DNA from: Duganella phyllosphaerae
Lineage (GTDB): Bacteria; Pseudomonadota; Gammaproteobacteria; Burkholderiales; Burkholderiaceae_D
Assembly (NCBI RefSeq): GCF_001758785.1
Contig: NZ_LROM01000024.1
Span: 1 to 56,109, forward strand
Length of the DNA: 56,109 nucleotides
Direction of reading: 5' to 3'
Shown here: one piece after another, positions 45,466-53,183 of the stretch
Numbering within the stretch: position 1 is the stretch's first letter
Layout of the letters: every line of letters begins with the position of its first letter
Translations under genes and position numbers: made by a program
Notes under the pieces: generated by a model
Seen by the model: the letters and a program-made list of their open reading frames with translations, nothing else
Told to the model about the DNA's origin: nothing
Databases searched by the model: none

Positions 45466-45750
45466 ATGAAAATTCTACTGACCTCGGCAGTTTTACTGCT
45501 CATAGTCGGATGCGCGGATAAAGACGCTGCTGGTGTTGCAGGCGCAAAGGACCAGACTCCGGTGCGGTACGTCATATGCGGCGTGGGCGAAACCAACTGT
45601 TTTGTAAGTGCAAGGTTCAAGGATATGGCCGGATGTGAGAGCCACAAGACATGGTCGGAGATGCTTTGTGATAGTAAGTCCAACCCCGGCACGATGGTCT
45701 GTAAAAAAGATGCTGGGTCGCAGATCGCGATAACCCACTGCACACTCTAG
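45466..45750 (+). CDS. array gene 9: small lipoprotein
   Basis: 94 residues. Signal peptide MKILLTSAVLLLIVGC with lipobox Cys at residue 16; mature part has six further Cys, consistent with disulfides in the periplasm. Preceded by a beta-type spacer variant (AGGAAAAACTTTATAAACGG). Confidence 0.75.
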   Translation: MKILLTSAVLLLIVGCADKDAAGVAGAKDQTPVRYVICGVGETNCFVSARFKDMAGCESHKTWSEMLCDSKSNPGTMVCKKDAGSQIAITHCTL

Positions 45751-45819
45751 GAAAATCGCCCACAGTAGCACCGACGCCAGCCACGAGCTGTTGAGAAGGT
45801 CGGGTATGATGCCTGGCAG
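45749..45819 (+). repeat. junction repeat alpha, copy 3
   Basis: GGAAAATCGCC, CAGTAGCACC, short hairpin CAGC-CACGA-GCTG (45778-45790), TTGAGAAGGTCGG, ATGCCTGGCAG. Different stem sequence from other copies but same loop. Confidence 0.65.
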
Positions 45820-45840
45820 ACATTCTAAAGGTACTGACAC

Positions 45841-46047
45841 ATGACACAAACCGTTGAACAAGCCGAAATAGCGCTGGCGAAGGCTAAAGCCGAATTTTTA
45901 AGTGAGCTTGAAACTTTTGCCAATAGTGGTGATGGGAGTGGCGCACAAGAGCGTCGTCGCGAAGAGCGCCTGCAACGCCTCCGCGACGCTGAGTATCAGT
46001 GTGAGCGTGACCTCGAACAGGCGAAGCGCAACGCTACGCAGGCATAA
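45841..46047 (+). CDS. array gene 10: coiled-coil hypothetical protein
   Basis: 68 residues, nearly all helical and charged, with a Gly/Ser hinge in the middle. No function recognised. Preceded by AAAGGTACTGACAC, followed by a beta repeat. Confidence 0.6.
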   Translation: MTQTVEQAEIALAKAKAEFLSELETFANSGDGSGAQERRREERLQRLRDAEYQCERDLEQAKRNATQA

Positions 46048-46049
46048 GG

Positions 46050-46093
46050 GGAAAACGGTATAAACCGTTTTATTATTTAACGTAACGAGTAAC
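46050..46093 (+). repeat. junction repeat beta, copy 1
   Basis: GGAAAACGGT onward: perfect dyad AAAACGGT-ATAA-ACCGTTTT (46052-46071), then TTAACGTAACGAGTAAC (46077-46093). Starts 3 bases after the stop codon of gene 10. Confidence 0.8.
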
Positions 46094-46105
46094 AATAAAT
46101 AGAAA

Positions 46106-46264
46106 ATGAAAAATCAGAAACTTAGTGCTCAGCTCCCAATTGGCTCCTATGCGTGGGCAAAAGCAAGGCTACGCGAGAATACCTACGACCCTTACGCTTT
46201 AGCGATAGTTCTTGAGCATGAACTCCCTAAGCGCCCTTCCGGTGGCCGCCGCGCTGCGATCTAA
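46106..46264 (+). CDS. array gene 11: 52-residue hypothetical protein
   Basis: Small protein, MKNQKLSAQLPIGSYAWAKA at its start and a basic RPSGGRRAAI end. It sits between a beta repeat and the AGGAAATTTAGCGC junction, exactly where an array gene is expected, which is the main support. Confidence 0.5.
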   Translation: MKNQKLSAQLPIGSYAWAKARLRENTYDPYALAIVLEHELPKRPSGGRRAAI

Positions 46265-46287
46265 TGTCGTTCGAGGAAATTTAGCGC

Positions 46288-46515
46288 ATGTTTTTACTCA
46301 AGACCCGTGTTGGAACCTTCGTGATTTGCAATCACTCGGACGGAGGGTGCGAACTCACGCTTGATGGTGAAGGTCTTGGGAAGTATCAGGACCAACAAGA
46401 GGCGGCGGATGCACTTGCCGACGGCTCAGTGTTCCAACCACGCAATCAAGATATCGACTTTGATGAAATCGAAGCTCCCCGTAATTTAGCGGAGTGGGAA
46501 TACATTTATAGTTAG
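46288..46515 (+). CDS. array gene 12: hypothetical protein
   Basis: 75 residues, acidic. GAGGAAATTTAGCGC precedes the ATG. No recognised domain. Confidence 0.65.
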   Translation: MFLLKTRVGTFVICNHSDGGCELTLDGEGLGKYQDQQEAADALADGSVFQPRNQDIDFDEIEAPRNLAEWEYIYS

Positions 46516-46523
46516 GATGATCC

Positions 46524-46748
46524 ATGACAAAATTTTCGGTAGGTCGACCGATTTATGGGCGTCTAGCTCAGTTGATAGAGTCGGACCATCCTGACTATAT
46601 CGAAAGGTTGTCTGAGCCGGAATTGAGGGCCTGCATTAGAGCTGACTTTCGTACTCCTGAATGCTTTTCGGTGCTGTCGAAATTGAACTGCCAGTTGCGA
46701 TTCTGCCGTGAGACCGCTAACCATCAGCGTAACGCAAGAAAAAGATAG
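46524..46748 (+). CDS. array gene 13: hypothetical protein containing a tRNA-like segment
   Basis: 74 residues. The junction with gene 12 is only 8 bases. Codons 12-20 lie on GGGCGTCTAGCTCAGTTGAT (46557-46576) and the following AGAG, a sequence with tRNA acceptor and D-arm character. The frame stays open through it. May be a chimaeric gene or coincidence. Confidence 0.55.
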   Translation: MTKFSVGRPIYGRLAQLIESDHPDYIERLSEPELRACIRADFRTPECFSVLSKLNCQLRFCRETANHQRNARKR

Positions 46749-46757
46749 GAATACGTC

Positions 46758-46840
46758 CAGCAGCAGCACGCTAACCGCGCATGACGCGGTTTCCGCAGTG
46801 AGAGGGTAGGCATGGTGCTTGCTCCACCTGAAAGGCCGCC
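46758..46840 (+). repeat. junction repeat alpha, copy 4
   Basis: CAGCAGCAC, perfect hairpin AACCGCG-CATGA-CGCGGTT (46773-46791), GTGAGAGGGTAGGCATGGTG then CTTGCT. The stem has changed on both sides relative to copies 2 and 6. AGCAGCAC can pair with GTGC-TTGCT. Confidence 0.75.
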
Positions 46841-46856
46841 TAGTAGCGGAAATGCG

Positions 46857-47129
46857 ATGTCCGAACTGAATAAGCAAGAAATTGACGCGTTGAAAGCCAC
46901 CTCGGAAGCGCTGGTGGCGATTCGCTCCTTGGCATCTAAGCCCGTAACGGAAGAGTCGCGCCAGATTATCATGGCGTTGGCTGACGCTTTCCACAACATC
47001 CCGGATTACGCAGCAATGCCGGCGGCGCAGCGCGAAGCTAACGCATTCTTGTTGGCGGCCGGCGTTAAGCAAGCGCAAAAGGTGAACAGCCGTCATGGTT
47101 TGAACAGCAACCACCTCGCGCCGCTTTGA
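46857..47129 (+). CDS. array gene 14: hypothetical protein
   Basis: 90 residues from the ATG at 46857 with GCGGAAATGCG before it. An ATG at 46812 in the same frame belongs to the alpha repeat's ATGGTGC segment and is rejected. Helical, Ala-rich. No function recognised. Confidence 0.65.
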   Translation: MSELNKQEIDALKATSEALVAIRSLASKPVTEESRQIIMALADAFHNIPDYAAMPAAQREANAFLLAAGVKQAQKVNSRHGLNSNHLAPL

Positions 47130-47141
47130 TCGGAAAACGCC

Positions 47142-47948
47142 ATGATGCATGACGAAACAAGAACGCTGGACGACGCCGATGCCTACGGCGCTGAATCAGC
47201 GCAGGACCACGATCCCTTGTTCTGGCAAGTGACGGCCGGACCGCAAGCCGGTGGCGCCGTGGTCGTGGATCTGGGATGGGCCGGGATGATGCTGGCCGAA
47301 ACGCTTGGCGTCGAGCACCTGGCTGGCGTCGAAGGCTTTGCCAATGCTGACTCCTTTTATCGCTGGATGCAGACCGCCAGCGGCAGCCCGTTGCCGGATT
47401 GGTACGGCGTGCAACTGCGTCTGTACGAGTGCGGCTACCCAGAGCCCACGGGCGAGGCGTGGTGTTATCGCACCTGGCGCACCGCGCCGGACCCGGAGGC
47501 CTTGAGCAGCCGAGCCGTCGACGTGTACTGCCTGCGGCACACGGCCTGGGCCCCACAGGGCCAGACACGCCGCGCCAAGAACAGCGCCCGCACCCGTAGC
47601 TATTGCGAGGCAGCCCACATCAAAACCAACCCCGGCGTGCCGGTCACGCCGGAGATCTTGGCTAACATCCCCGGCGACGGCTTGAAGGTGTCGGGCATTC
47701 GTTCTGGACATGAGCGTGCGGTGGTGCTGGACTGGCCAGCGGCGGATATGGCGGCGGCGCTGGACCAGATTGCCAAGGCGCGGGGCGAGGGCGTGCGCGC
47801 GCTTACGCTGTCAGAAAACGGTGTCGGCGTGGCCCTGGACAGCTTCACCGCAGCGCAGTTGCAGCAGCTGCGGGAGGTGGACCGCCACTACGGCGGCGAC
47901 ATCATGCTGTCCGATGCGCTGGCCCGAGCAGGCTTGGTCACACGCTAA
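47142..47948 (+). CDS. array gene 15: hypothetical protein
   Basis: 268 residues, one of the longest in the array and more GC-rich than its neighbours. Minimal junction TCGGAAAACGCC before the ATG. The middle has a basic QTRRAKNSARTRSY stretch. I recognise no domain. Confidence 0.75.
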   Translation: MMHDETRTLDDADAYGAESAQDHDPLFWQVTAGPQAGGAVVVDLGWAGMMLAETLGVEHLAGVEGFANADSFYRWMQTASGSPLPDWYGVQLRLYECGYPEPTGEAWCYRTWRTAPDPEALSSRAVDVYCLRHTAWAPQGQTRRAKNSARTRSYCEAAHIKTNPGVPVTPEILANIPGDGLKVSGIRSGHERAVVLDWPAADMAAALDQIAKARGEGVRALTLSENGVGVALDSFTAAQLQQLREVDRHYGGDIMLSDALARAGLVTR

Positions 47949-47950
47949 AG

Positions 47951-47994
47951 GAAAAACGGTATAACCCGTTTTTAAGATTAACGTAACGAGTCAC
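47951..47994 (+). repeat. junction repeat beta, copy 2
   Basis: GGAAAAACGGTATAACCCGT then TTTTAAGA and TTAACGTAACGAGTCAC (47978-47994). Dyad as in copy 1 with one mismatch. Confidence 0.75.
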
Positions 47995-47998
47995 GAAA

Positions 47999-48289
47999 AT
48001 GAAGAAAGATTTCTTTCAACCGCAGGACCACGTTCAGACCGAGCTTAAAGAATATTTGCGCCGTGTGTTTCCCGACTACTTCGCAGAAGCGAATGTGCAC
48101 CCTTTGCCGCTGGGGATCAGCTACGAGAACAACAAAGGCGTCGTGATGGCATCCGTCACGCTGCGCTGGCAGCGTAAGCCTGATTTTAAGGAAGGGCAGC
48201 ACGTGGCGCATTTCACCTACCAGGAGACTCGCGGAGTCAACAGCCTTGAGTACAATTGGTATTGCACTTCTGGTTTGCCAAACGACTGA
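47999..48289 (+). CDS. array gene 16: hypothetical protein
   Basis: 96 residues, soluble, alpha/beta pattern. No recognised domain. Placed directly after beta copy 2. Confidence 0.65.
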   Translation: MKKDFFQPQDHVQTELKEYLRRVFPDYFAEANVHPLPLGISYENNKGVVMASVTLRWQRKPDFKEGQHVAHFTYQETRGVNSLEYNWYCTSGLPND

Positions 48290-48310
48290 TCTCTTCAAGG
48301 AAATTGCCGG

Positions 48311-49132
48311 ATGATCGAAGATCCCTATCCACCTGACTGGAAAGCGCTTCAGGCTGGCGTTGCAAGGCTCTTCAACGAAATTGGATTGACTGCCAAGACT
48401 GAACAGAAGCTGACGACCCCGAGAGGGGAGGTGGAGGTCGATGTTTTTGCTGTTGATGATGCGTCGGTCGACAAAATTCGTTACCTCGTCGAATGTAAAA
48501 ACTGGAATTCCGCGATCCCGCAAACCGTAGTGCACGCGTTTACGACCGTTATGGCTGAGACTGGCGCAAACATTGGGTTTATTGTGTCTCAAAAGGGTCT
48601 TCAAGTAGGAGCAGAGCGATACACGAACAGCACCAACATCGTTGGGATGACGTACCTGGAGTTGCAGCAACGGTATTTCTCAATATGGTGGGAACGGTGG
48701 TTCTGCGGGCAGGTGGGCGATGTAGGTGAAAGTCTAGAGGGATTCGTGGAACCTTACAACCCTCGGCGCGACGAGTTGGTAGCGAGGATGACGCATGAAC
48801 AAAGCTGCCATTTTGACGCCCTTCTGCACCGCTACGGGACGTTTGGCCTGGTTATGGGTCACATGAACATGGCGAAGTACGTAAACATGGCGACATGGCC
48901 GGCTGAACGAAATAGGATGGCGCATAAGCCAGAAAGCGTCGGTCAGTACATCGCTGAGATTCTTGAGCCGCATTGGCCGCACTTCGGGTGGAAGGCAACG
49001 ACCTTCCGGGACCTGATGGCTGAAATAATTGGGCATCTGCGGGCAGCTGATGAAGCTTTCCGCAGGGTCTTTGGCGGCGATATTGATGAGGTGTATGAGC
49101 GCGCTCAAAATGCTCCGCTGCAAATGGAATGA
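48311..49132 (+). CDS. array gene 17: Mrr-like restriction endonuclease-fold protein
   Basis: 273 residues. The first ~110 residues are a PD-(D/E)XK domain of the Mrr_cat kind: GEVEVDVFAVD (Asp 44) and YLVECKNW (Glu 61, Lys 63), preceded by a helical IGLTAKTEQKL. The C-terminal part is unassigned. Likely a type IV-like nuclease acting on modified or foreign DNA. AAGGAAATTGCCGG precedes the ATG. No methylase partner nearby. Confidence 0.8.
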   Translation: MIEDPYPPDWKALQAGVARLFNEIGLTAKTEQKLTTPRGEVEVDVFAVDDASVDKIRYLVECKNWNSAIPQTVVHAFTTVMAETGANIGFIVSQKGLQVGAERYTNSTNIVGMTYLELQQRYFSIWWERWFCGQVGDVGESLEGFVEPYNPRRDELVARMTHEQSCHFDALLHRYGTFGLVMGHMNMAKYVNMATWPAERNRMAHKPESVGQYIAEILEPHWPHFGWKATTFRDLMAEIIGHLRAADEAFRRVFGGDIDEVYERAQNAPLQME

Positions 49133-49151
49133 GTGATCGAGGAAAACGAAC

Positions 49152-49340
49152 ATGCTGAATGAACTGCAACCTGACGTGCGCAAGCTGTTGGACCTGGTGC
49201 GCAAGATGGAAAACTTTGATGCCACCCTGGCCGCAGCCCGTGCAGCCGGCAAGCCACTCGAGCCAGCAGAGGCAGCGCTGGATGAGCGCAAGCGTATGGA
49301 ACTGGAATCCATGCACCTGCTTGAAAAGTGGGGCATCTAA
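49152..49340 (+). CDS. array gene 18: small helical protein
   Basis: 62 residues, helical and charged. GAGGAAAACGAAC before the ATG is a full junction motif without a hairpin repeat. Function unknown. Confidence 0.65.
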   Translation: MLNELQPDVRKLLDLVRKMENFDATLAAARAAGKPLEPAEAALDERKRMELESMHLLEKWGI

Positions 49341-49357
49341 TTCACGGAAATTCGCCT

Positions 49358-49639
49358 GTGAAATTACCGCACATTCCAAGCCCTTGCCGCGACTGCCCGT
49401 TTCGCAAAGACACTTTGCAGGGCTGGCTTGGCGAAGACAGGGCGGCCGAAATTCTGGAGGCTGACTCGTTCGTCTGCCACAAGAAAACCGACATGCAGTG
49501 CGCGGGCCACATGCTGGAAAAAGGCGAACAGAATGCGTTTGTACGGCTCGCTGCCCGGCTGCGGATCGAGCTGAACTTAACCGGCGCTGAGCAGGTTTTT
49601 TCAAGCAAGAACGCGTGCATTGAGCACCACAAGAACTGA
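49358..49639 (+). CDS. array gene 19: DUF6283-like Cys-rich protein
   Basis: 93 residues from a GTG at 49358 (ACGGAAATTCGCCT upstream). CRDCPFRKDTLQGWLGEDRA, SFVCHKKTDMQCAGHML and a final CIEHHKN form the conserved Cys/His pattern of a small phage- and plasmid-borne family, probably metal-binding. Role unknown. Confidence 0.7.
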   Translation: MKLPHIPSPCRDCPFRKDTLQGWLGEDRAAEILEADSFVCHKKTDMQCAGHMLEKGEQNAFVRLAARLRIELNLTGAEQVFSSKNACIEHHKN

Positions 49640-49651
49640 GAAGGAAACACG

Positions 49652-50041
49652 ATGCGTATTGTACGTAATATGGGTTGGCTGTTGGGGCTCGTCGTTTTGC
49701 AGGCCGTTTCAGCACCAGTGCAGTACACAATTTTCACGTTCAAAAATGGGCAGCAGATCGGAGTTCGCAAGGTTAAGCCAGTGGAGTTGCGAAATGCGGC
49801 CATTGCTATAACCAATGCCTTTCAAGAGCAAATCCCACCATATGAACATATGGTAAAGGTAGCAAAAGGTATGACGGCCAAGGATCGATGTTTCAATTTG
49901 TTCAGTTCAAAGATCGCGTTGACATCGATTGAAGCGGGAAAGCTTGACGCCTCGCAGTATGCGCAGGACTTTCTGAGCGGATCAGTATCTTCCATTGAGT
50001 CTGTCAACAGTCAGACTCAAGTGACTTGTGAAATGCGATAG
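49652..50041 (+). CDS. array gene 20: exported hypothetical protein
   Basis: 129 residues with a signal peptide or anchor (MGWLLGLVVLQAVSAPVQ). Two Cys in the mature part. GAAGGAAACACG precedes the ATG. No recognised domain. Confidence 0.65.
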   Translation: MRIVRNMGWLLGLVVLQAVSAPVQYTIFTFKNGQQIGVRKVKPVELRNAAIAITNAFQEQIPPYEHMVKVAKGMTAKDRCFNLFSSKIALTSIEAGKLDASQYAQDFLSGSVSSIESVNSQTQVTCEMR

Positions 50042-50075
50042 CACTAATTACTGAATATTGTCGAGGAAAAGCACC

Positions 50076-50324
50076 ATGACTTCTATGACTGAGAATTTCG
50101 CAATTGGCCGTGTTGACCATATTGAACAGGGGAGCAAAGAAATCGGCAGCACCGTTCGTTACAAGGTCAGTGTTCGTACAGCTACGATCGTTTGCCGGAT
50201 CTGTAACCACACCTGGATAGCAAGCGAACGCTCAGGTCTTCGCCAAGTCATGGGCGCGATGCACATTGAATGCCCAGAATGCCGGACGACTGAACAGGTG
50301 CATCCTTCCGTGTTCGGCCTGTAG
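50076..50324 (+). CDS. array gene 21: zinc-ribbon hypothetical protein
   Basis: 82 residues from the ATG at 50076 (GAGGAAAAGCACC upstream). Two CxxC pairs (CRIC and CPEC) separated by about 28 residues form a zinc ribbon. Function unknown. Confidence 0.65.
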   Translation: MTSMTENFAIGRVDHIEQGSKEIGSTVRYKVSVRTATIVCRICNHTWIASERSGLRQVMGAMHIECPECRTTEQVHPSVFGL

Positions 50325-50333
50325 GTTTTTAAC

Positions 50334-50390
50334 CAGGAAAAACGGTATAAACCGTTTCGGTATTAACGTAACGAGTAACGGAAAACGCCA
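50334..50390 (+). repeat. junction repeat beta, copy 3, with extra junction motif
   Basis: AGGAAAAACGGTATAAACCG then TTTCGGTATTAACG..., i.e. perfect dyad and TTAACGTAACGAGTAACG (50363-50380). It runs straight into GGAAAACGCC (50380-50389), so beta is inserted upstream of a standard junction. Confidence 0.8.
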
Positions 50391-50421
50391 CCAGTTTCAT
50401 CAACCAAAGAAAGAGACCAAG

Positions 50422-50772
50422 ATGCGCACAGTATTAGCCACCGGCCTGATGGTCGTAGCAGTTGCTACCAGTATCGCAGCCCATGCGACAGAAGTTCAGA
50501 TTCCTCGCACCATGGCCGACAAAGGCAAGTATTACCTGCTGGATACGAAGACCAACAGCGGCATCACCGCCACGCTGCATAAGCGTGTTGGCGTCAGCGA
50601 GACTGGTTACTCGAAAACCGAGATCAACTGCAAGACCATGCAGTATCGCGATATGGGATACAGCGAAGTTGGTCCGGACAGGCTCGCGGGGGGGCCTGGC
50701 AAGTGGACCGACATTCTCTCCGGATCGAGCAAGTCCGACCTGGTGAACTTTGTGTGTAGCCGAAAGCCATAA
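50422..50772 (+). CDS. array gene 22: periplasmic hypothetical protein
   Basis: 116 residues from the ATG at 50422. Sec signal peptide (MRTVLATGLMVVAVATSIAAHA). The mature part has two Cys and a beta-rich pattern. Resembles genes 9, 20 and 26 in being a small secreted protein. No domain recognised. Confidence 0.7.
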   Translation: MRTVLATGLMVVAVATSIAAHATEVQIPRTMADKGKYYLLDTKTNSGITATLHKRVGVSETGYSKTEINCKTMQYRDMGYSEVGPDRLAGGPGKWTDILSGSSKSDLVNFVCSRKP

Positions 50773-50791
50773 TCAGCCATCGAGAAAAAAT

Positions 50792-51049
50792 ATGACTTTT
50801 TACATTTCTCCTATAGTTGCTCAAGCAGAGAGCCCAATTCATCCGGACGATCACTGCTTCTGTTGTAGCAAACCTGTTGCCAAGGCATCTGACGGCCCGG
50901 TCGTTGCCTACGATGCCTACCCTGTCGAGGGAAAGCTCTCCCGCGTATTGATGCATCGGGACTGTGCTTTCGCCATGGCCCAGCGCATCATCTGCGATGC
51001 ATGGCCTAAGCGTCGGGTTGGAGACGCAATGATGCAGAACGACCGCTAG
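50792..51049 (+). CDS. array gene 23: Cys-rich hypothetical protein
   Basis: 85 residues from the ATG at 50792. DDHCFCCSKPV and HRDCAF suggest one bound zinc. GAGAAAAAAT is the junction. Function unknown. Confidence 0.6.
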   Translation: MTFYISPIVAQAESPIHPDDHCFCCSKPVAKASDGPVVAYDAYPVEGKLSRVLMHRDCAFAMAQRIICDAWPKRRVGDAMMQNDR

Positions 51050-51057
51050 GAAAAACA

Positions 51058-51318
51058 ATGAATTCAACCATCTCATCGGGAATCTGGAAGCAGATCCGCA
51101 CAGGCGACGAAATCGAAGCCAAGACCACCATCGAGATCCCGGATGAGCAAGGGCATCTTCGTCGGTCCATAACGGCTGGAAAGCGGTATCCGGTGACGGT
51201 GTATGCCGAACAAGCGGGACTGATGGCGCGCATCGTTGGCGACGAAGGTATCCCGCACGAGATAACAGGGGACTACATCGAGAATTTTAAATGGATCTCT
51301 CGCAAGCCCACCGAATAG
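51058..51318 (+). CDS. array gene 24: hypothetical protein
   Basis: 86 residues, soluble and beta-rich (SH3-like spacing around ITAGKRYPVTVYAEQAGLMARIVGDEG). Junction is TAGGAAAAACA before the ATG. Function unknown. Confidence 0.65.
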   Translation: MNSTISSGIWKQIRTGDEIEAKTTIEIPDEQGHLRRSITAGKRYPVTVYAEQAGLMARIVGDEGIPHEITGDYIENFKWISRKPTE

Positions 51319-51326
51319 GAAAGCGG

Positions 51327-51770
51327 ATGAACACAGCTACATCACTCCAGACTCTTGTCGAACGTGCGATTGCCATCGCGGAGCAGCAGCATGCTGGTCA
51401 GGTGGACAAGGCAGGGCGTCCGTACATCGCGCACCCGCTACGTGTCATGAAGGCCATGTCCAACGACGCCGAGCGCATCGTCGCAATCCTGCACGATGTG
51501 ATCGAGGATACCGATCTAACCCTCAACCAGCTCGCGGCTGAAGGCTTTCCCGGCTACGTTCTTGAGGCGTTGGATTCTGTGACGCGGCGAGCTGGCGAGA
51601 CCTACGAGGCATTTGTCGCACGAGCGGCTAAGAATCCGATTGGCCGACGCGTGAAGTATGCGGACCTCCAGGACAACGCAGACCTGGCTCGCATTGCGGC
51701 GCCCACGGCTGCCGATCTAGCGAGGACCGAAAAATATCATCGCGCAATGGCCCAGCTGGATGCAGCATAA
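51327..51770 (+). CDS. array gene 25: HD-domain (p)ppGpp hydrolase-like protein
   Basis: 147 residues. HD domain of the RelA/SpoT-MESH1 type: His 22 (QQHAGQ), YIAHPLRV (His 36), AILHDVIEDTD (His-Asp 56-57, Glu-Asp 60-61) and a late VKYADLQDNADL. This is the hydrolase half only. It could lower (p)ppGpp or act on another nucleotide. Short junction GGAAAGCGG before the ATG. Confidence 0.82.
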   Translation: MNTATSLQTLVERAIAIAEQQHAGQVDKAGRPYIAHPLRVMKAMSNDAERIVAILHDVIEDTDLTLNQLAAEGFPGYVLEALDSVTRRAGETYEAFVARAAKNPIGRRVKYADLQDNADLARIAAPTAADLARTEKYHRAMAQLDAA

Positions 51771-51784
51771 CTGTCGAGGAAAAT

Positions 51785-52219
51785 ATGAAATCTCATCAAT
51801 TTAGCCTAGCCCTCGGCGCGCTTGCGATTGTTGCCAGTACGGCGACTCAGGCGACTGCGGCTTCTTCGATAGTCGATATCCCGAAGCTTGCAGGTCGGAG
51901 CATGAAGCAGGTCGATGATTTGTTGAAGGCGAAGCCGACGTGCGTTCGGAACAAGCGCGGTACGAAGTGCGCCTACAACGATGGTCGGATCGAAATCACG
52001 TTCATCAATGGCAAGGCTGACTGGATTACGGTCAACGGTCTTGAGCAAATCCCATTTACCGATGCGGGAATCGTGCGATTGGGTTTTAGCGAGAAGTCGC
52101 CAGCGTTCCGCTCACCAGTGGTGATGCGTTGGAACGGTCTGCCTGGTGTGCTGGAGGTGTCTATGTTCAAGGGTCAAACAGGAACCGACTACGCGTACAT
52201 CAAAGTTAAAACTCCGTAG
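51785..52219 (+). CDS. array gene 26: periplasmic hypothetical protein
   Basis: 144 residues. Signal peptide (MKSHQFSLALGALAIVASTATQATAA). The mature part has SIVDIPKLAGRSMKQVDDLLKAKP, a PASTA-like lead, and a Cys pair. GAGGAAAAT precedes the ATG. Function unknown. Confidence 0.7.
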   Translation: MKSHQFSLALGALAIVASTATQATAASSIVDIPKLAGRSMKQVDDLLKAKPTCVRNKRGTKCAYNDGRIEITFINGKADWITVNGLEQIPFTDAGIVRLGFSEKSPAFRSPVVMRWNGLPGVLEVSMFKGQTGTDYAYIKVKTP

Positions 52220-52226
52220 GAAAAAC

Positions 52227-53069
52227 ATGGCTTTTACGATGGGAATCACCTATAGCACTATCGAGATTGTCGATTGTCTCGTTTCAGGGATAGGATTGCA
52301 AACGGGTCGTACACTATACGAACGTCTACTCGATGTTACGCCCAGTGGCGTGCCAAGGATAAGACGCCATTGCGTGCGCTCAGAAGCCGAATTCTGGCTA
52401 TGCCTTGGCAACATCGAGTCTGAATGCGAGTCCGGTTGGAAAGCACTTGTCCATATCGAGGCGCATGCGGACAAGCGAGGCCTGGAGGTTCCGAACCCTG
52501 GCAGTTCGGCTGGTTCGATCGTCCCTTGGAATTCCCTAGTCGACCACTTGCGGGCAATCAACGTCGCTAGCGATTTCAACCTTGGAGTTTTCATCGCGGC
52601 GTGTGAAGGAATCGAGGCACTCCGGCCTATGACGATAAAAAAGCCCGCGCCTTACATGTTTCTAGTCGCGCCAACCGCGCCAATCCCAGCTGGCGAGTTG
52701 GAGACCGCAGAGCGAAATTTCTACGATCAAATACTGTCCGGGACCGACCTAAACACCGCATTTGCACGGCTTCCTGGGACCTTTAAATCATTCCTTGCCG
52801 AAAGATTCTTCGCAATCGTTTACGCTCGTGTGTTGAAGAAGCAGAGCTTCGGAAGAAGGCGGATCGAACGCGTCAACTCGCTCGTGAAAATGGTACTCCC
52901 CGACGACGCCGCTCCGGAAAAGCTCCACAACGTGCGCGGGATGGCAAAGCATTTTTCTCGGCCAGACCGAGAACGCTTTGAGGCGGCGCAGCGCGCTTAT
53001 CTCCCTGGTGGCGTGAGTTACGACTTTGATGAACTCGTAGAAGTGGCCCGCACAGGCAAGATCGATTAA
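52227..53069 (+). CDS. array gene 27: caspase-like (CHAT/C14-type) protein
   Basis: 280 residues. His 80 in LVHIEAHADKRGLE and Cys 126 in GVFIAACEGIE, separated by a WNSLVDHLRAINV segment, form the strand-His / strand-Cys arrangement of CHAT and other caspase-like peptidases. No sensor domain is attached and no obvious substrate gene adjoins. Junction TAGGAAAAAC. Identification rests on motif pattern only. Confidence 0.6.
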   Translation: MAFTMGITYSTIEIVDCLVSGIGLQTGRTLYERLLDVTPSGVPRIRRHCVRSEAEFWLCLGNIESECESGWKALVHIEAHADKRGLEVPNPGSSAGSIVPWNSLVDHLRAINVASDFNLGVFIAACEGIEALRPMTIKKPAPYMFLVAPTAPIPAGELETAERNFYDQILSGTDLNTAFARLPGTFKSFLAERFFAIVYARVLKKQSFGRRRIERVNSLVKMVLPDDAAPEKLHNVRGMAKHFSRPDRERFEAAQRAYLPGGVSYDFDELVEVARTGKID

Positions 53070-53121
53070 GTAACATGAAACGGTTGGCTGCCTCCTGATC
53101 TCATAAATTGAATGCAGTCAA

Positions 53122-53148
53122 AGGAAAACCCGGCGCCCGCGAGGCGCC
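53122..53148 (+). repeat. junction repeat alpha-like hairpin, copy 7
   Basis: GGAAAACCC then GGCGCC-CGCGA-GGCGCC (53132-53148), a perfect hairpin with a related loop. The first ~50 bases of the 114-base junction hold nothing I recognise. Confidence 0.6.
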
Positions 53149-53183
53149 CCGAACCCGGCCGGTAGCCGAAGACGTTTGGAAGA

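Noticed and set aside
46557..46630. Complete tRNA gene
   Set aside because: After the D-arm-like start no anticodon stem, T-arm or acceptor 3' strand can be formed.
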